From Nocardiopsis sp. CNT312 (GTDB lineage Bacteria; Actinomycetota; Actinomycetes; Streptosporangiales; Streptosporangiaceae), in contig NZ_KI911537.1 of assembly GCF_000515115.1 (NCBI RefSeq), positions 168,418 through 232,417 of the forward strand: a stretch of DNA of 64,000 bases, read 5' to 3'. This document shows positions 42,481-50,449 of this stretch, one piece after another. The notes beneath the pieces were generated by a model, which was not told where the DNA came from, made no database searches, and saw only the letters and a list, made by a program, of their open reading frames with translations. The position numbers and the translations under genes were made by a program. How positions within the stretch are numbered: position 1 is the first letter of the stretch; each line of letters starts with the position of its first letter.

Positions 42481-44154
42481 CTAGAAGCCTCCCTGGTCCG
42501 GGCCGTCGGTCGCGGGCCCCTGCGGGTTCTCGGTGAGGCGCTCGTCGATGGCCTCCTCCGAGACGGACTGGCGGATCTCCTCCACCAGGTCCTCCCCGGG
42601 GTCCTCCCCGTTCGGCTGTCGGCCGCGCTCGGTGCCGGGGTCCTCGACGAGCGCGGTGATCTCCTGCTCGCGTTCGGCGATCCGGCCGGTGATCTCGCCC
42701 AGGCGGTCGCGGATGGCCGCCATGTCCTCCTCGGAGAACAGGGCCGCTTCGCTCTGGCCGATGATCTGCTGGGCGATGCGCAAGTAGTCGACGCTGGCGG
42801 TGTCGCCCGAGCCGATCCTCAAGACCCGCGGGAGGCTGTCGGCGACCGCCTCCAGCTTGTCCAGGAGGTTCTCCCGGAAGCGGTAGTTGAGGATCTCGGG
42901 GGCCTCGGCGGCGCTGACGGCCCGGATGTCGAGCGCCTGCGCCTGCAGGAGTGCCGCGTTGGCGTTGGCCTCGGACTCGGCCTCGACGAAACGCTGGCGG
43001 GCCAGGGCGCGCGCCCGGTTGGTCTCCCGCTCCAGCGCGGTGTCCATCTGCGCCTGGTACTGGGCGATGTCGGCCTGGATGGCGGAGAGGGTCTCGTTGA
43101 GGGTCGCCAGCTCCTTGTTGAGGTCGCCCTCGTTCTGCTCCTTGCGCAACTGGAGCTCGTACTCGAAGGTGTAGGCGTCCTTGGCGACGCGGACCATCTC
43201 CGGCGCCGCCAGGTCCATCCGGTACTCCTGGCTGGAGGGCTCGGCGTGGGTGATGTTGGCGCTGGTCAGGACCACGATCCCGCTGAACTGGCGGTTGAGC
43301 TGCTCCAGCAGGGTGTGGGTGCTCTCCCCGACCATGTCGTAGATGGCCGAGGCCTCCTGCTCGTAGATGAGGCTGCGGGTGGTCTCGCTGATGGCGTTGT
43401 TGAGCTTCTCCTGGAAGCCGTGCACGCCGCCCAGCGTGTACACGAAGCTGGTCGCGTCCGCGATGCGGAACTGGACGAACAAGTCGACCGAGGCCTGTAC
43501 ACCGCTCTTGGTGGGGGCCGAGCGGATGGGGGCGTTGAAGGGGTACTCACGCGTGGTGTTGACGATGTAGGACACGCGCTTCCACGGGTTGAACAGGGTG
43601 ACCCGGCCGGGCCGGTAGTTGTCCTCCCGCTTGCCGAACCGCGTGACGATGGCCTCGCACCCCTCGGGCACCATCACCATGCCCTGGCGCCACCACATGA
43701 AGGCGGTGATCGCCAGGGTGACGATCCAGTAGTGCATGCCGAAGAGCGGGTTGAGGAGGGGGTTGGCACCGGTGAGGGAGGACTGGGCGGCGACGACGAG
43801 GGTGCCGACGAGTCCCAGTGCCAGCAGCGCGATCGCGGGGAGCATCGTGAGGAGCGTGCGGCCGCGCGGGATCACCATGGGACAGATGACGTGGACCGGC
43901 CCGCTCTGCCCCCGCTCGTAGTAGCTGCGGTTGATCGCCTCTCCGGCGTTGTCGAGCGAGGTGGTCTTCTGCTCGATCCGGGTACCGACGGAGGCGCCCT
44001 GCTCCCGGGCGGCGATGAAGTCCCCGGGGTCCAGACCGCCCCCTCCCTCGGTCCGGCCTGCGGTCTGCTGCACGGCGTCGGTGATCGCCTCGCGGGGGTC
44101 GGCCCCTTGAACGATGGCTCCTGCGGCGCCGCTCACGGTCTGCGCGAACGACAT
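42481..44154 (-). CDS. SPFH/band-7 domain membrane protein (first gene of pair)
   Basis: A 557-aa protein from ATG 44154, nine bases after AAGGAG. Two membrane spans (~105-125 LLTMLPAIALLALGLVGTLVV and ~142-160 YWIVTLAITAFMWW) come after a ~95-residue N-terminal part. SPFH starts at GMVMVPEGCEAIVTRFGKREDNYRPGRVTLFNPWKRVSYIVNTTREYPF, with VQASVDLFVQFRIADATSFVYTLGG, then helices (RKEQNEGDLNKELATLNETLSAIQADIAQYQAQ) and an acidic tail (EDPGEDLVEEIRQSVSEEAIDERL). Paralogous to the following gene in architecture (two spans then SPFH then coiled coil), consistent with an ancient duplication or an obligate pair. Bacterial flotillin-like proteins affect membrane fluidity and protein quality control. 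Confidence 0.88.
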   Translation of the reverse strand: MSFAQTVSGAAGAIVQGADPREAITDAVQQTAGRTEGGGGLDPGDFIAAREQGASVGTRIEQKTTSLDNAGEAINRSYYERGQSGPVHVICPMVIPRGRTLLTMLPAIALLALGLVGTLVVAAQSSLTGANPLLNPLFGMHYWIVTLAITAFMWWRQGMVMVPEGCEAIVTRFGKREDNYRPGRVTLFNPWKRVSYIVNTTREYPFNAPIRSAPTKSGVQASVDLFVQFRIADATSFVYTLGGVHGFQEKLNNAISETTRSLIYEQEASAIYDMVGESTHTLLEQLNRQFSGIVVLTSANITHAEPSSQEYRMDLAAPEMVRVAKDAYTFEYELQLRKEQNEGDLNKELATLNETLSAIQADIAQYQAQMDTALERETNRARALARQRFVEAESEANANAALLQAQALDIRAVSAAEAPEILNYRFRENLLDKLEAVADSLPRVLRIGSGDTASVDYLRIAQQIIGQSEAALFSEEDMAAIRDRLGEITGRIAEREQEITALVEDPGTERGRQPNGEDPGEDLVEEIRQSVSEEAIDERLTENPQGPATDGPDQGGF

Positions 44155-44470
44155 AGACGTGGGCTCCTTGCTGGAGAAGTTCGGAAACTGTCGTATTCGA
44201 CGTCACGCACACCTCTACGGTTCCGGTCTGACGCCGGTGACAGTATGGCGGTGGCCGCAACGGACGGAACCGACTCTGGCACGAACCTCGTCCGAACCCC
44301 AGAGGTCGCGCCCTGAGCGTGACGTGGGAACAGGTGCCGCACGGGGCGTGCCCGCTGGCGAGGCGGATGGGCTCCCGGCCCGCCGTGCTGGGCGTGACCG
44401 CCGCCACCGCGGCCCTGGCGGCCGCCGCCGGGGACGGCTGCGCGGAAGAGGGCTCAGGCCGTGGGAACGG
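44155..44470. other. 316-bp spacer between SPFH operon start and the CBS gene
   Basis: Holds the SPFH ribosome-binding site and promoter region (less GC-rich around 44190-44240, GGAAACTGTCGTATTCGACG). The remainder is Arg/Ala-coding-like in several frames but without a recognisable gene. No strong terminator seen. Confidence 0.4.
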
Positions 44471-44905
44471 TCAGGTCCGCTCTCCCTGGATGTAGGCCTC
44501 CAGTGCCGCCCGGTCGTTCTCCAGCACCGTCATGCGGCTCTTGACCACGTCGCCGATGCTGACGATGCCGACGAGGCGCCCGTCGGCGAGCACCGGCACG
44601 TGGCGGAACCTGCGCAGGGTCATCACCTCGCCGACGTCCTCGACGGTGTCCTCGGTGGTACAGGTGAAGACCTCGCCGGTCATGATGGCGGCGACGGGTT
44701 CGGTGAGGAGTCCGGGCCCGCGGCTGCGCAGTCCGCGGACGACGTCGCGCTCGGAGACGATGCCGACCACGGCACCACCCTCGGTGACCACGGCTGCGCC
44801 GATGTCGTGGATGGCGAGTTCGGTGAGCAGTGACGCGACGGTCGTGTCGGGGGCGACACCGACCACCTCCGAGCCCTTGGCCCGGAGGATCGCTGCGATG
44901 AGCAT
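44471..44905 (-). CDS. Two-CBS-domain protein (HRP1-like)
   Basis: A 144-aa protein from ATG 44905 with GGAAGGTGG eight bases upstream. Two CBS motifs fill it: residues ~6-62 (KGSEVVGVAPDTTVASLLTELAIHDIGAAVVTEGGAVVGIVSERDVVRGL) and ~70-130 (MTGEVFTCTTEDTVEDVGEVMTLRRFRHVPVLADGRLVGIVSIGDVVKS). Paired CBS domains form a Bateman module that binds AMP, ATP or SAM. Stand-alone proteins of this size resemble hypoxic response protein 1 of mycobacteria and many plant/proteobacterial IMPDH-like regulators. No effector is fused, so it must act on another protein. The frame upstream of the start stays open through an antitoxin-like remnant but is not part of this gene. Confidence 0.9.
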   Translation of the reverse strand: MLIAAILRAKGSEVVGVAPDTTVASLLTELAIHDIGAAVVTEGGAVVGIVSERDVVRGLRSRGPGLLTEPVAAIMTGEVFTCTTEDTVEDVGEVMTLRRFRHVPVLADGRLVGIVSIGDVVKSRMTVLENDRAALEAYIQGERT

Positions 44906-45099
44906 GGGGACCACCTTCCGCGGATGGGGCGATCTCGACGACGCTGTGCTACCCGCTCCTGCTCCAGAGCAACCACAGGTCTGGACCACGCCCGTCCCCT
45001 GTTCCAGAGCCGGTCGGCCCCCGCTCCGCCTGGTCGCCACGGCTCCGCGGTCGGCCATGCCGCCTCCGGCGGGATCAGACCGTACCGCTCCCCAAGAAT

Positions 45100-45252
45100 C
45101 GCCGGAGGCTTCTTCCAACAGGTTTCGCTCGAACCCGCGCGTCACCGCCTCAGCCGTATCATGGTCGAACGCTCCCTTGCCGACCCTTCGCTGAACGGCC
45201 GCGGCCAGCCCTTCCGGCATGGAGACACCGACCTTGCGCGCCCGCTTCCGTA
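45100..45252 (-). pseudogene. Remnant resembling an RHH-type antitoxin
   Basis: In the minus strand, codons between about 45240 and 45108 read KVGVSMPEGLAAAVQRRVGKG, then AFDHDTAEAVTRGFERNLLEE. This looks like the start of ribbon-helix-helix/ParD-like antitoxins (VSVSLPE xL xxAV xxRVGKGAFS..VAEAVxRxxERxxLxE), but the conserved Ser/Tyr after GAF are lost, no start codon or ribosome-binding site is placed correctly, and no toxin gene follows. I read it as a decayed antitoxin. The similarity is from pattern memory only. Confidence 0.35.
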
Positions 45253-45527
45253 CCCTGGCCCGGGACTCCGCATCAGTGCCGGAGAGGGCCGGGACAACGC
45301 CTCCGCGACCGTTTCGGTATCGACGCCTCCCCTTGCTCCCTCTGGGGGACCCGGCCCTGGACAGGGTTTCCCGCAACGCGGGGACCTGCGCCTCATCCAG
45401 CACCTCGACACCCCTGGAACCCATGGCCGCACCCTCTGCGACCCTAACGTGACGCTACCAGCGGTAGGAGGAGGATTCCCGGTCTTCTCCGGTTCCGATC
45501 GCGGACAGGCCACCGCACCGGCTCCAC

Positions 45528-45554
45528 CGGCGGCGGCCCGGCACGGGCCGCCGC
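45528..45554 (-). terminator. nrdJ terminator hairpin
   Basis: Arms GGCGGCGGCCC (45528-45538) and GGGCCGCCGCC (45544-45554) pair perfectly over 11 bases around a five-base loop, 14 bases past the nrdJ stop. Confidence 0.75.
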
Positions 45555-45568
45555 CCCTCTCCACGCGG

Positions 45569-48412
45569 CTAACTGCATCCGCTGGTGGCTCCGCAGCCCT
45601 CGCACACGTAGCAGCTGCCCGACGGGAGCATCTTCGTGCCGCAGGTCAGGCACAGCGGTGCGTCGGCGGTGAACCCCTGGGTGCGCTCGACCAGCTCAGC
45701 GGTGGAGTGCGCCGCGCCCGCCCCCGTATCGCCGTCGCGCTCAGGAGCCCACTCGGACGCCGCCGCGTCCCGGGTGGCGGCCGACTGCGCGTAGGACTCC
45801 ACCTGGGCGGCGACCTGCGCGGAGTCCTCACCCGCCACCTGCGCCGTGCGCTCGGGGGCCGACAGCACGCCCAGGGCCGCGCGCTCCTCGTGGGGCAGGT
45901 GGTCCAGGGCTAGGCGGCGGAAGATGTAGTCCACCACCGACTGCGCCATGGGGACGTCGGGGTCGTCGGTCATGCCCGCCGGGTCGAAGCGCATGTTGGT
46001 GAACTTCTCCACGTAGGTCTCCAGCGGCACCCCGTACTGGAGGGCGACGGAGACCGCTATGGAGAAGGCGTCCATCACGCCGGCCAGGGTGGAGCCCTGC
46101 TTGCCGAGCTTCATGAACACCTCGCCCAGGCCGTCGTCGGGGTAGGAGCCCGCGGTGATGTAGCCCTCGGCCCCGCCCACGGAGAACGAGGTGGTCTCGC
46201 TGCGGCGCTTCTTGGGCAGACGGCGGCGGACCGGGCGAACGGCCGTGTCGTCGCCCGCCTGGCCCTTCCCGTCACCGGAGCCGGTGGACAGCGGCTGGCC
46301 GACCTTGCAGTTGTCGCGGTAGACGGCCAGGGCCTTGAGACCCCGCTTCCAGCCCTCGAAGTAGAGGTGCTCGAAGTCGGCGACGGTGGCCTCCTCCGGC
46401 ACGTTCACGGTCTTGGAGATCGCGCCGGACAGGAACGGTTGGACCGCGGCCATCATGCGCACGTGCCCCATCGGTGCGATGGAGCGGCGTCCCATGGCGC
46501 AGTCGAACACCGGGTAGTGCTCCGGGTCCAGGCCGGGCGCGTCCACCACGTGGCCGTGCTCGGACACGTACTCGACGATCGCCTCGACCTGCTCGCCCCG
46601 GTAGCCGAGGTGGCGCAGGGCGCGCGCCACCGACCGGTTGACGATCCGCATCGAGCCGCCGCCGAACAGCTTCTTGAACTTGACCAGCGAGAAGTCCGGC
46701 TCGATCCCGGTGGTGTCGCAGTCCATCATGAACCCGATGGTCCCCGTGGGCGCCAGCAGGCTGGCCTGGGCGTTGCGCCAGCCGTGGCGCTCGCCCTTCT
46801 TGAGGCACTCGGCCCACGCTCGCGTGGCCGCCTCGTGGACGGGCCCCTCCAGCTCGGTGACCGTGCGCAGGTCGTCGTTGGCCGCGGCGTGCTTGCGCAC
46901 GACGCGCTTGTGCGCCGACTTGTCGCGCTCGTAACCCTCGTAGGGGCCGACGACGGCCGCGATCTCGGCGCTGCGCCGGTAGGCGGCGGCCGTCATGAGC
47001 GAGGTGACCGCGGCGGCGACGGCCCGGCCTCCCTCGGAGTCATAGGCGTGGCCGGTGCTCATCAGCAGGGCACCCAGGTTGGCGTAGCCGATGCCGAGCT
47101 GGCGGTGGGCACGGGTGTTCTCGGCGATCCTCTCCGTGGGGAAGTCGGCGAAGGTGATGGAGACGTCCATCGCCGTGATGACCAGCTCGGTGAGGGCCGT
47201 GAACGCCTCGGTGTCGAAGGTGCCGTCCTCACGCAGGAACCTGAGCAGGTTGATCGAGGCGAGGTTGCACGACGAATCGTCCAAATGGACATATTCCGAA
47301 CACGGGTTGCTTGCGCTGATCCGTCCGGCTTCGGGGTTGGTGTGCCACTCCTGGATGGTGCCGTCGTACTGGAGGCCCGGGTCGGCGCACTCCCACGCGG
47401 CCCTGGCTATGCGGTGCAGGAGCCCCCTGGCGTCGACGGCGGCGATGGCCTCGCCGGTGGTACGGGAGGTCAGTCCGAAGTCGGATCCGGTCTCCACGGC
47501 ACGCATGAAGGCGTCGGAGACCCGAACCGAGTTGTTGGCGTTCTGGTACTGGACGCTGAACATGTCGCCGCCGCCCAGGTCAACGTCGAAGCCCGCGTCG
47601 CGCAGCGCGCGGATCTTGTGCTCCTCGCTCGACTTGGTCTCGACGAACTCCTCGATGTCGGGGTGGTCCACGTCCAGGACGACCATCTTGGCGGCCCGGC
47701 GCGTGGCGCCGCCGGACTTGATGGTCCCGGCCGAGGCGTCGGCTCCGCGCATGAAGGAGACGGGGCCGGAGGCGGCTCCGCCTGAGGAGAGCAGTTCCCT
47801 GCTGGAACGGATCCGCGACAGGTTCACCCCCGTCCCGGAGCCGCCCTTGAAGATGAGCCCCTCCTCCTTGTACCAGTCCAGGATCGACTCCATCGTGTCG
47901 TCGACGGAGAGGATGAAGCACGCCGACACCTGGTTCCTGGAGGCGGTCCCGACATTGAACCAGACGGGTGAGTTGAAGCTGAAGAGCTGGTGGACGAGGG
48001 CGTGCTTGAGTTCGTGGTCGAAGATCTCGGCGTCCTCGTCCCCGGCGAAGTAGCCGTGCCTGCGGCCCGTCTCGGTGTAGACGCCGACGACGCGGTCGAC
48101 GAGCTGTTTGAGGCTCCACTCGCGCTCGGGGGTGCCGACGGCACCTCGGAAGTACTTGCCGGCCACGATCTGGGTGGCGTTCATCGACCAGGAGGCGGGG
48201 AACTCCACGCCGCGCTGCTCGAAGTTGACCGTGCCGTCGCGCCAGTTGGTCATGACGACATCGCGCCGCTCCCACTCGACGGAGTCGTAGGGATGGACCC
48301 CCGGGGCGGTGAAGACGCGCCGCATCCTCAGCCCCTTGGCCCTGCCGTCCGCCTTGGTCTTGCCGTCCGCCTTGGTCTTGCGGCCGGTCGTGCTGCTGGT
48401 GGTCTCCGTCAT
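45569..48412 (-). CDS. nrdJ: Adenosylcobalamin-dependent (class II) ribonucleotide reductase
   Basis: A 947-aa enzyme from ATG 48412 (MTETTSSTTGRKTKADG). It matches class II NrdJ: the FNSPVWFNVG and SACFILSVDDTMESILDWYKEEG segments, the GGSGTGVNLSRIRSS loop, ASNPCSEYVHLDDSSCNLASINL with active-site Cys, LLAPTGTIGFMMDCDTTGIEPDFSLVKFKKL, and PEEATVADFEHLYFEGWKRGLKALAVYRDNCKVGQPL. The last 25 residues hold CLTCG...CYVCEGCG, a zinc-ribbon-like tail that also supplies the redox-active Cys pair. It makes dNTPs with B12, independent of oxygen. The first 30 residues carry a tandem KTKADGKTKADGRAKG stretch. It is co-oriented with and 141 bases after nrdR. No B12 riboswitch was recognised upstream. Confidence 0.95.
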   Translation of the reverse strand: MTETTSSTTGRKTKADGKTKADGRAKGLRMRRVFTAPGVHPYDSVEWERRDVVMTNWRDGTVNFEQRGVEFPASWSMNATQIVAGKYFRGAVGTPEREWSLKQLVDRVVGVYTETGRRHGYFAGDEDAEIFDHELKHALVHQLFSFNSPVWFNVGTASRNQVSACFILSVDDTMESILDWYKEEGLIFKGGSGTGVNLSRIRSSRELLSSGGAASGPVSFMRGADASAGTIKSGGATRRAAKMVVLDVDHPDIEEFVETKSSEEHKIRALRDAGFDVDLGGGDMFSVQYQNANNSVRVSDAFMRAVETGSDFGLTSRTTGEAIAAVDARGLLHRIARAAWECADPGLQYDGTIQEWHTNPEAGRISASNPCSEYVHLDDSSCNLASINLLRFLREDGTFDTEAFTALTELVITAMDVSITFADFPTERIAENTRAHRQLGIGYANLGALLMSTGHAYDSEGGRAVAAAVTSLMTAAAYRRSAEIAAVVGPYEGYERDKSAHKRVVRKHAAANDDLRTVTELEGPVHEAATRAWAECLKKGERHGWRNAQASLLAPTGTIGFMMDCDTTGIEPDFSLVKFKKLFGGGSMRIVNRSVARALRHLGYRGEQVEAIVEYVSEHGHVVDAPGLDPEHYPVFDCAMGRRSIAPMGHVRMMAAVQPFLSGAISKTVNVPEEATVADFEHLYFEGWKRGLKALAVYRDNCKVGQPLSTGSGDGKGQAGDDTAVRPVRRRLPKKRRSETTSFSVGGAEGYITAGSYPDDGLGEVFMKLGKQGSTLAGVMDAFSIAVSVALQYGVPLETYVEKFTNMRFDPAGMTDDPDVPMAQSVVDYIFRRLALDHLPHEERAALGVLSAPERTAQVAGEDSAQVAAQVESYAQSAATRDAAASEWAPERDGDTGAGAAHSTAELVERTQGFTADAPLCLTCGTKMLPSGSCYVCEGCGATSGCS

Positions 48413-48553
48413 GGCACGCGTCCCCCCATACTGCGCGGCCGCGGCTCCACGGCCGCGCGGCGTCTCCGGTTCGGCGGGCCCGCGACGTGCGGCGGGCCCT
48501 GCACCCCGGTGCCCCATGTTCCCCGACCGGCCCCGCCGACGGCCGGACCCGCG

Positions 48554-49030
48554 TCAGGCCGTGGCGGTCGTGTCGGTGTCGGCCCCGCGCTCCCCGCGCA
48601 GGGCGGCGATCTCGGCCTCGAAGTCGGCGAGGCTCTCGAAACCGCGGTAGACACTGGCGAAGTGCAGGTAGGCCACCTCGTCCAGCTCGCGCATCGGGCC
48701 GAGGATGGCCAGCCCGATCTCGTGGGCGGGGACCTCCGCCAGGCCGCGGCTGCGGATCTCCTCCTCCACACGCTGCCCGAGCTGCGCCAGCGCGTCCTCG
48801 GAGACGGGACGCCCCTGACAGGCCCTGCGCACCCCGGCGATGACCTTGGTGCGGCTGAAGGGCTCAGTGACGCCGGAACGCTTGGCGACCATCAGGAGCA
48901 CGGTCTCCTGTGTGGTGAATCGGCGCTCACACTCGGGACACGACCTGCGGCGCCGGATGGCCGCGCCATCGTCGGTGGACCTGCTGTCGATCACCCGTGT
49001 GTCCGGATGGCGGCAGAACGGACAATGCAT
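48554..49030 (-). CDS. nrdR: Transcriptional repressor NrdR
   Basis: A 158-aa protein from ATG 49030. The N-terminal zinc ribbon [19 protein letters not shown] with [13 protein letters not shown] (two CxxC pairs) and the ATP-cone from ~49 ([37 protein letters not shown]) are standard. The Ala/Asp-rich tail is extra. NrdR binds ATP/dATP and represses ribonucleotide reductase operons through NrdR boxes. Here it is the first gene of nrdR-nrdJ and a candidate box lies 83 bases upstream of its start, suggesting autoregulation. The gene is divergent from lexA. Confidence 0.95.
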   Translation of the reverse strand: MHCPFCRHPDTRVIDSRSTDDGAAIRRRRSCPECERRFTTQETVLLMVAKRSGVTEPFSRTKVIAGVRRACQGRPVSEDALAQLGQRVEEEIRSRGLAEVPAHEIGLAILGPMRELDEVAYLHFASVYRGFESLADFEAEIAALRGERGADTDTTATA

Positions 49031-49112
49031 CCCTGATCACCTGATCCCCTCGCCATGCGCACACCTCATGAGACCACTAAACCACAACTTCTGGGACAAT
49101 GCCTCGATCGAC

Positions 49113-49128
49113 ACACCTAGATGTAGTG
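49113..49128. promoter_or_regulatory. NrdR-box-like site
   Basis: ACACCTAGATGTAGTG resembles the NrdR box consensus ACACWATATWGTGT-type palindrome (reverse strand CACTACATCTAGGTGT). It lies 83 bases upstream of the nrdR start. A second box about three helical turns away, usual for NrdR, is not clear: the best nearby candidate at 49075-49090 is weak. Confidence 0.55.
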
Positions 49129-49400
49129 GTCGAACACCAGTGCCCCTGGTTCATGCCCCCGCCCCACGCCCCGCAGGCGGCAACAGAGGGGGACAGCCCC
49201 GCGTAAGCGGATCGGAATGCCCGAAACCGCCGTTCAGGATACCGTCGGCACCCATGCCACGAAATCCGCCCCGAGGGTCGACAGAACGCCGGGAAGCACC
49301 GCGCCACAAGGGTTTCCGGGCGCCGCCGCAGATCCTCGCCGACGCCCCAGCGCACACGGCCCCGCCACGAGTTCCCGCGTTCCCAAGACAGCGGTACGGG

Positions 49401-49418
49401 TACACGTGTACACGTGTA
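49401..49418. promoter_or_regulatory. Perfect 18-bp palindrome upstream of lexA
   Basis: TACACGTGTACACGTGTA is identical to its own complement and consists of two overlapping ACACGTGT cores eight bases apart. It lies 45 bases left of the SOS box. It has the appearance of a binding site for a dimer, or two dimers, but I cannot name the protein. Confidence 0.6.
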
Positions 49419-49462
49419 AGCGAGAGGAACGGAGATAGGCCAGCGCAGACCATTCCCCGACC

Positions 49463-49478
49463 TCGAACGCTTGTTTGA
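49463..49478. promoter_or_regulatory. LexA (SOS) box
   Basis: TCGAACGCTTGTTTGA matches the actinobacterial/Gram-positive SOS box TCGAACRNRYGTTYGA at 15 of 16 positions. It lies 147 bases upstream of the lexA start and implies autorepression released on DNA damage. Confidence 0.85.
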
Positions 49479-49624
49479 TATCACCGTCTGCAACGACTAA
49501 CGTTGATGTTGATTTCACTCCGGTTTCGCCCCGCCCCGGCCCCACATCCGGCGCGATCACGAACCGGTGGCGGCACTCACGCAAGCAGGCCCACGACCCA
49601 ACCGAGCACCGAGGAGGCCCGGCC

Positions 49625-50341
49625 GTGCCGGAGGAGAATCCCGGAACCACCACCGTCCTCTCACCCATGGGAAAGGACGGTGAGACGACACCCGCAGCCC
49701 CCAAACTCACCGCGCGCCAGCAGAGCGTGCTGAACTGCATCCAGCGCTATGTCCGTGAACGCGGATTCCCTCCGTCGATAAGGGAGATCGGCGACGCGGT
49801 CGGCCTGTCCAGTCCCTCCAGTGTGGCGCACCAGCTCAAGGTGCTCCAGCGCAAGGGGTACCTGCACCGCGACCAGAACCGCCCCCGCGCCGTCGAACTG
49901 CGCACCCCGGGCCGCTCCGGCACGACGCACTTCGACCCCGAGGCACTGGCCGCGAACCCGACCCGCGCGGCCTCCGTACCGCTGGTCGGCCGGATCGCGG
50001 CCGGCGGCCCGATCCTGGCGGACGAATCGGTGGAGGAGGTGCTCTCCCTGCCGCGCCAGCTGGTCGGCGAGGGGAAGCTGTTCATGCTCACCGTCGTCGG
50101 CGACTCGATGGTGGACGCAGCCATCACCGAGGGCGACATGGTGGTGGTCCGCCAGCAGCCGCAGGCCGACAACGGTGACATCGTCGCCGCGCTACTGGAC
50201 GAGGAGGCGACCGTGAAGGTCCTGCGCCGCGAGGACGACGGACACGTGTGGCTCATGCCCCGCAACAGCGCCTACCAGCCCATCAACGGCGATCGTGCCA
50301 CCATTCTCGGTAAGGTCGTCGCGGTCATGCGCCGCGTGTGA
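49625..50341 (+). CDS. lexA: SOS repressor LexA
   Basis: A 238-aa protein taken from GTG 49625 with GAGGAGG about seven bases upstream. Winged-helix DNA-binding region ~25-90: [53 protein letters not shown]. The self-cleavage site is A126-G127 in [10 protein letters not shown]; the catalytic pair is Ser161 in VVGDSMVDA and Lys198 in [24 protein letters not shown] and [10 protein letters not shown] complete the peptidase domain. It represses DNA-repair genes and cleaves itself when stimulated by RecA filaments. A near-consensus box upstream supports autoregulation. The N-terminal ~24 residues before the domain are a polar extension common in actinobacteria. Confidence 0.96.
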   Translation: MPEENPGTTTVLSPMGKDGETTPAAPKLTARQQSVLNCIQRYVRERGFPPSIREIGDAVGLSSPSSVAHQLKVLQRKGYLHRDQNRPRAVELRTPGRSGTTHFDPEALAANPTRAASVPLVGRIAAGGPILADESVEEVLSLPRQLVGEGKLFMLTVVGDSMVDAAITEGDMVVVRQQPQADNGDIVAALLDEEATVKVLRREDDGHVWLMPRNSAYQPINGDRATILGKVVAVMRRV

Positions 50342-50365
50342 GCACCGGTCCCGGCGTCCCCGCCC

Positions 50366-50382
50366 CCTGGGGGCGCCCCAGG
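50366..50382 (+). terminator. lexA terminator hairpin
   Basis: CCTGGGG and CCCCAGG pair around a three-base loop, beginning 24 bases after the lexA stop; an overlapping alternative stem (CGCCCCC/GGGGGCG) starts at 50361. Confidence 0.55.
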
Positions 50383-50449
50383 ACCGTCCGAGGGCACGGC
50401 GCTCGCCCTGGGGCGCATCCCCTGGCGGACACGCCCTAAGGTGAGGGCT

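Larger units (their letters stand above)
44906..45568. other. 663-bp region with little coding content
   Basis: Contains, left to right, the CBS gene's ribosome-binding site, the antitoxin-like remnant and the nrdJ terminator. Frames on both strands remain open because of GC content but do not resemble proteins apart from the remnant. Confidence 0.5.
49031..49624. other. 594-bp divergent regulatory region between nrdR and lexA
   Basis: No credible gene. It contains an NrdR-box-like sequence (49113-49128), an 18-bp perfect palindrome (49401-49418) and a near-consensus SOS box (49463-49478). GC content is lower around 49070-49135 and 49440-49510, where the promoters should lie. Confidence 0.75.

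Noticed and set aside
41452-44316. 954-codon plus-strand open frame
   Set aside because: Antisense to the two SPFH genes.
48413-48553. B12 riboswitch before nrdJ
   Set aside because: No B12-box-like sequence is seen in the 141 bases; nrdJ is probably controlled through nrdR.
49151-49453. Small minus-strand gene in the nrdR/lexA spacer
   Set aside because: No protein-like composition and it would cover the regulatory sites.
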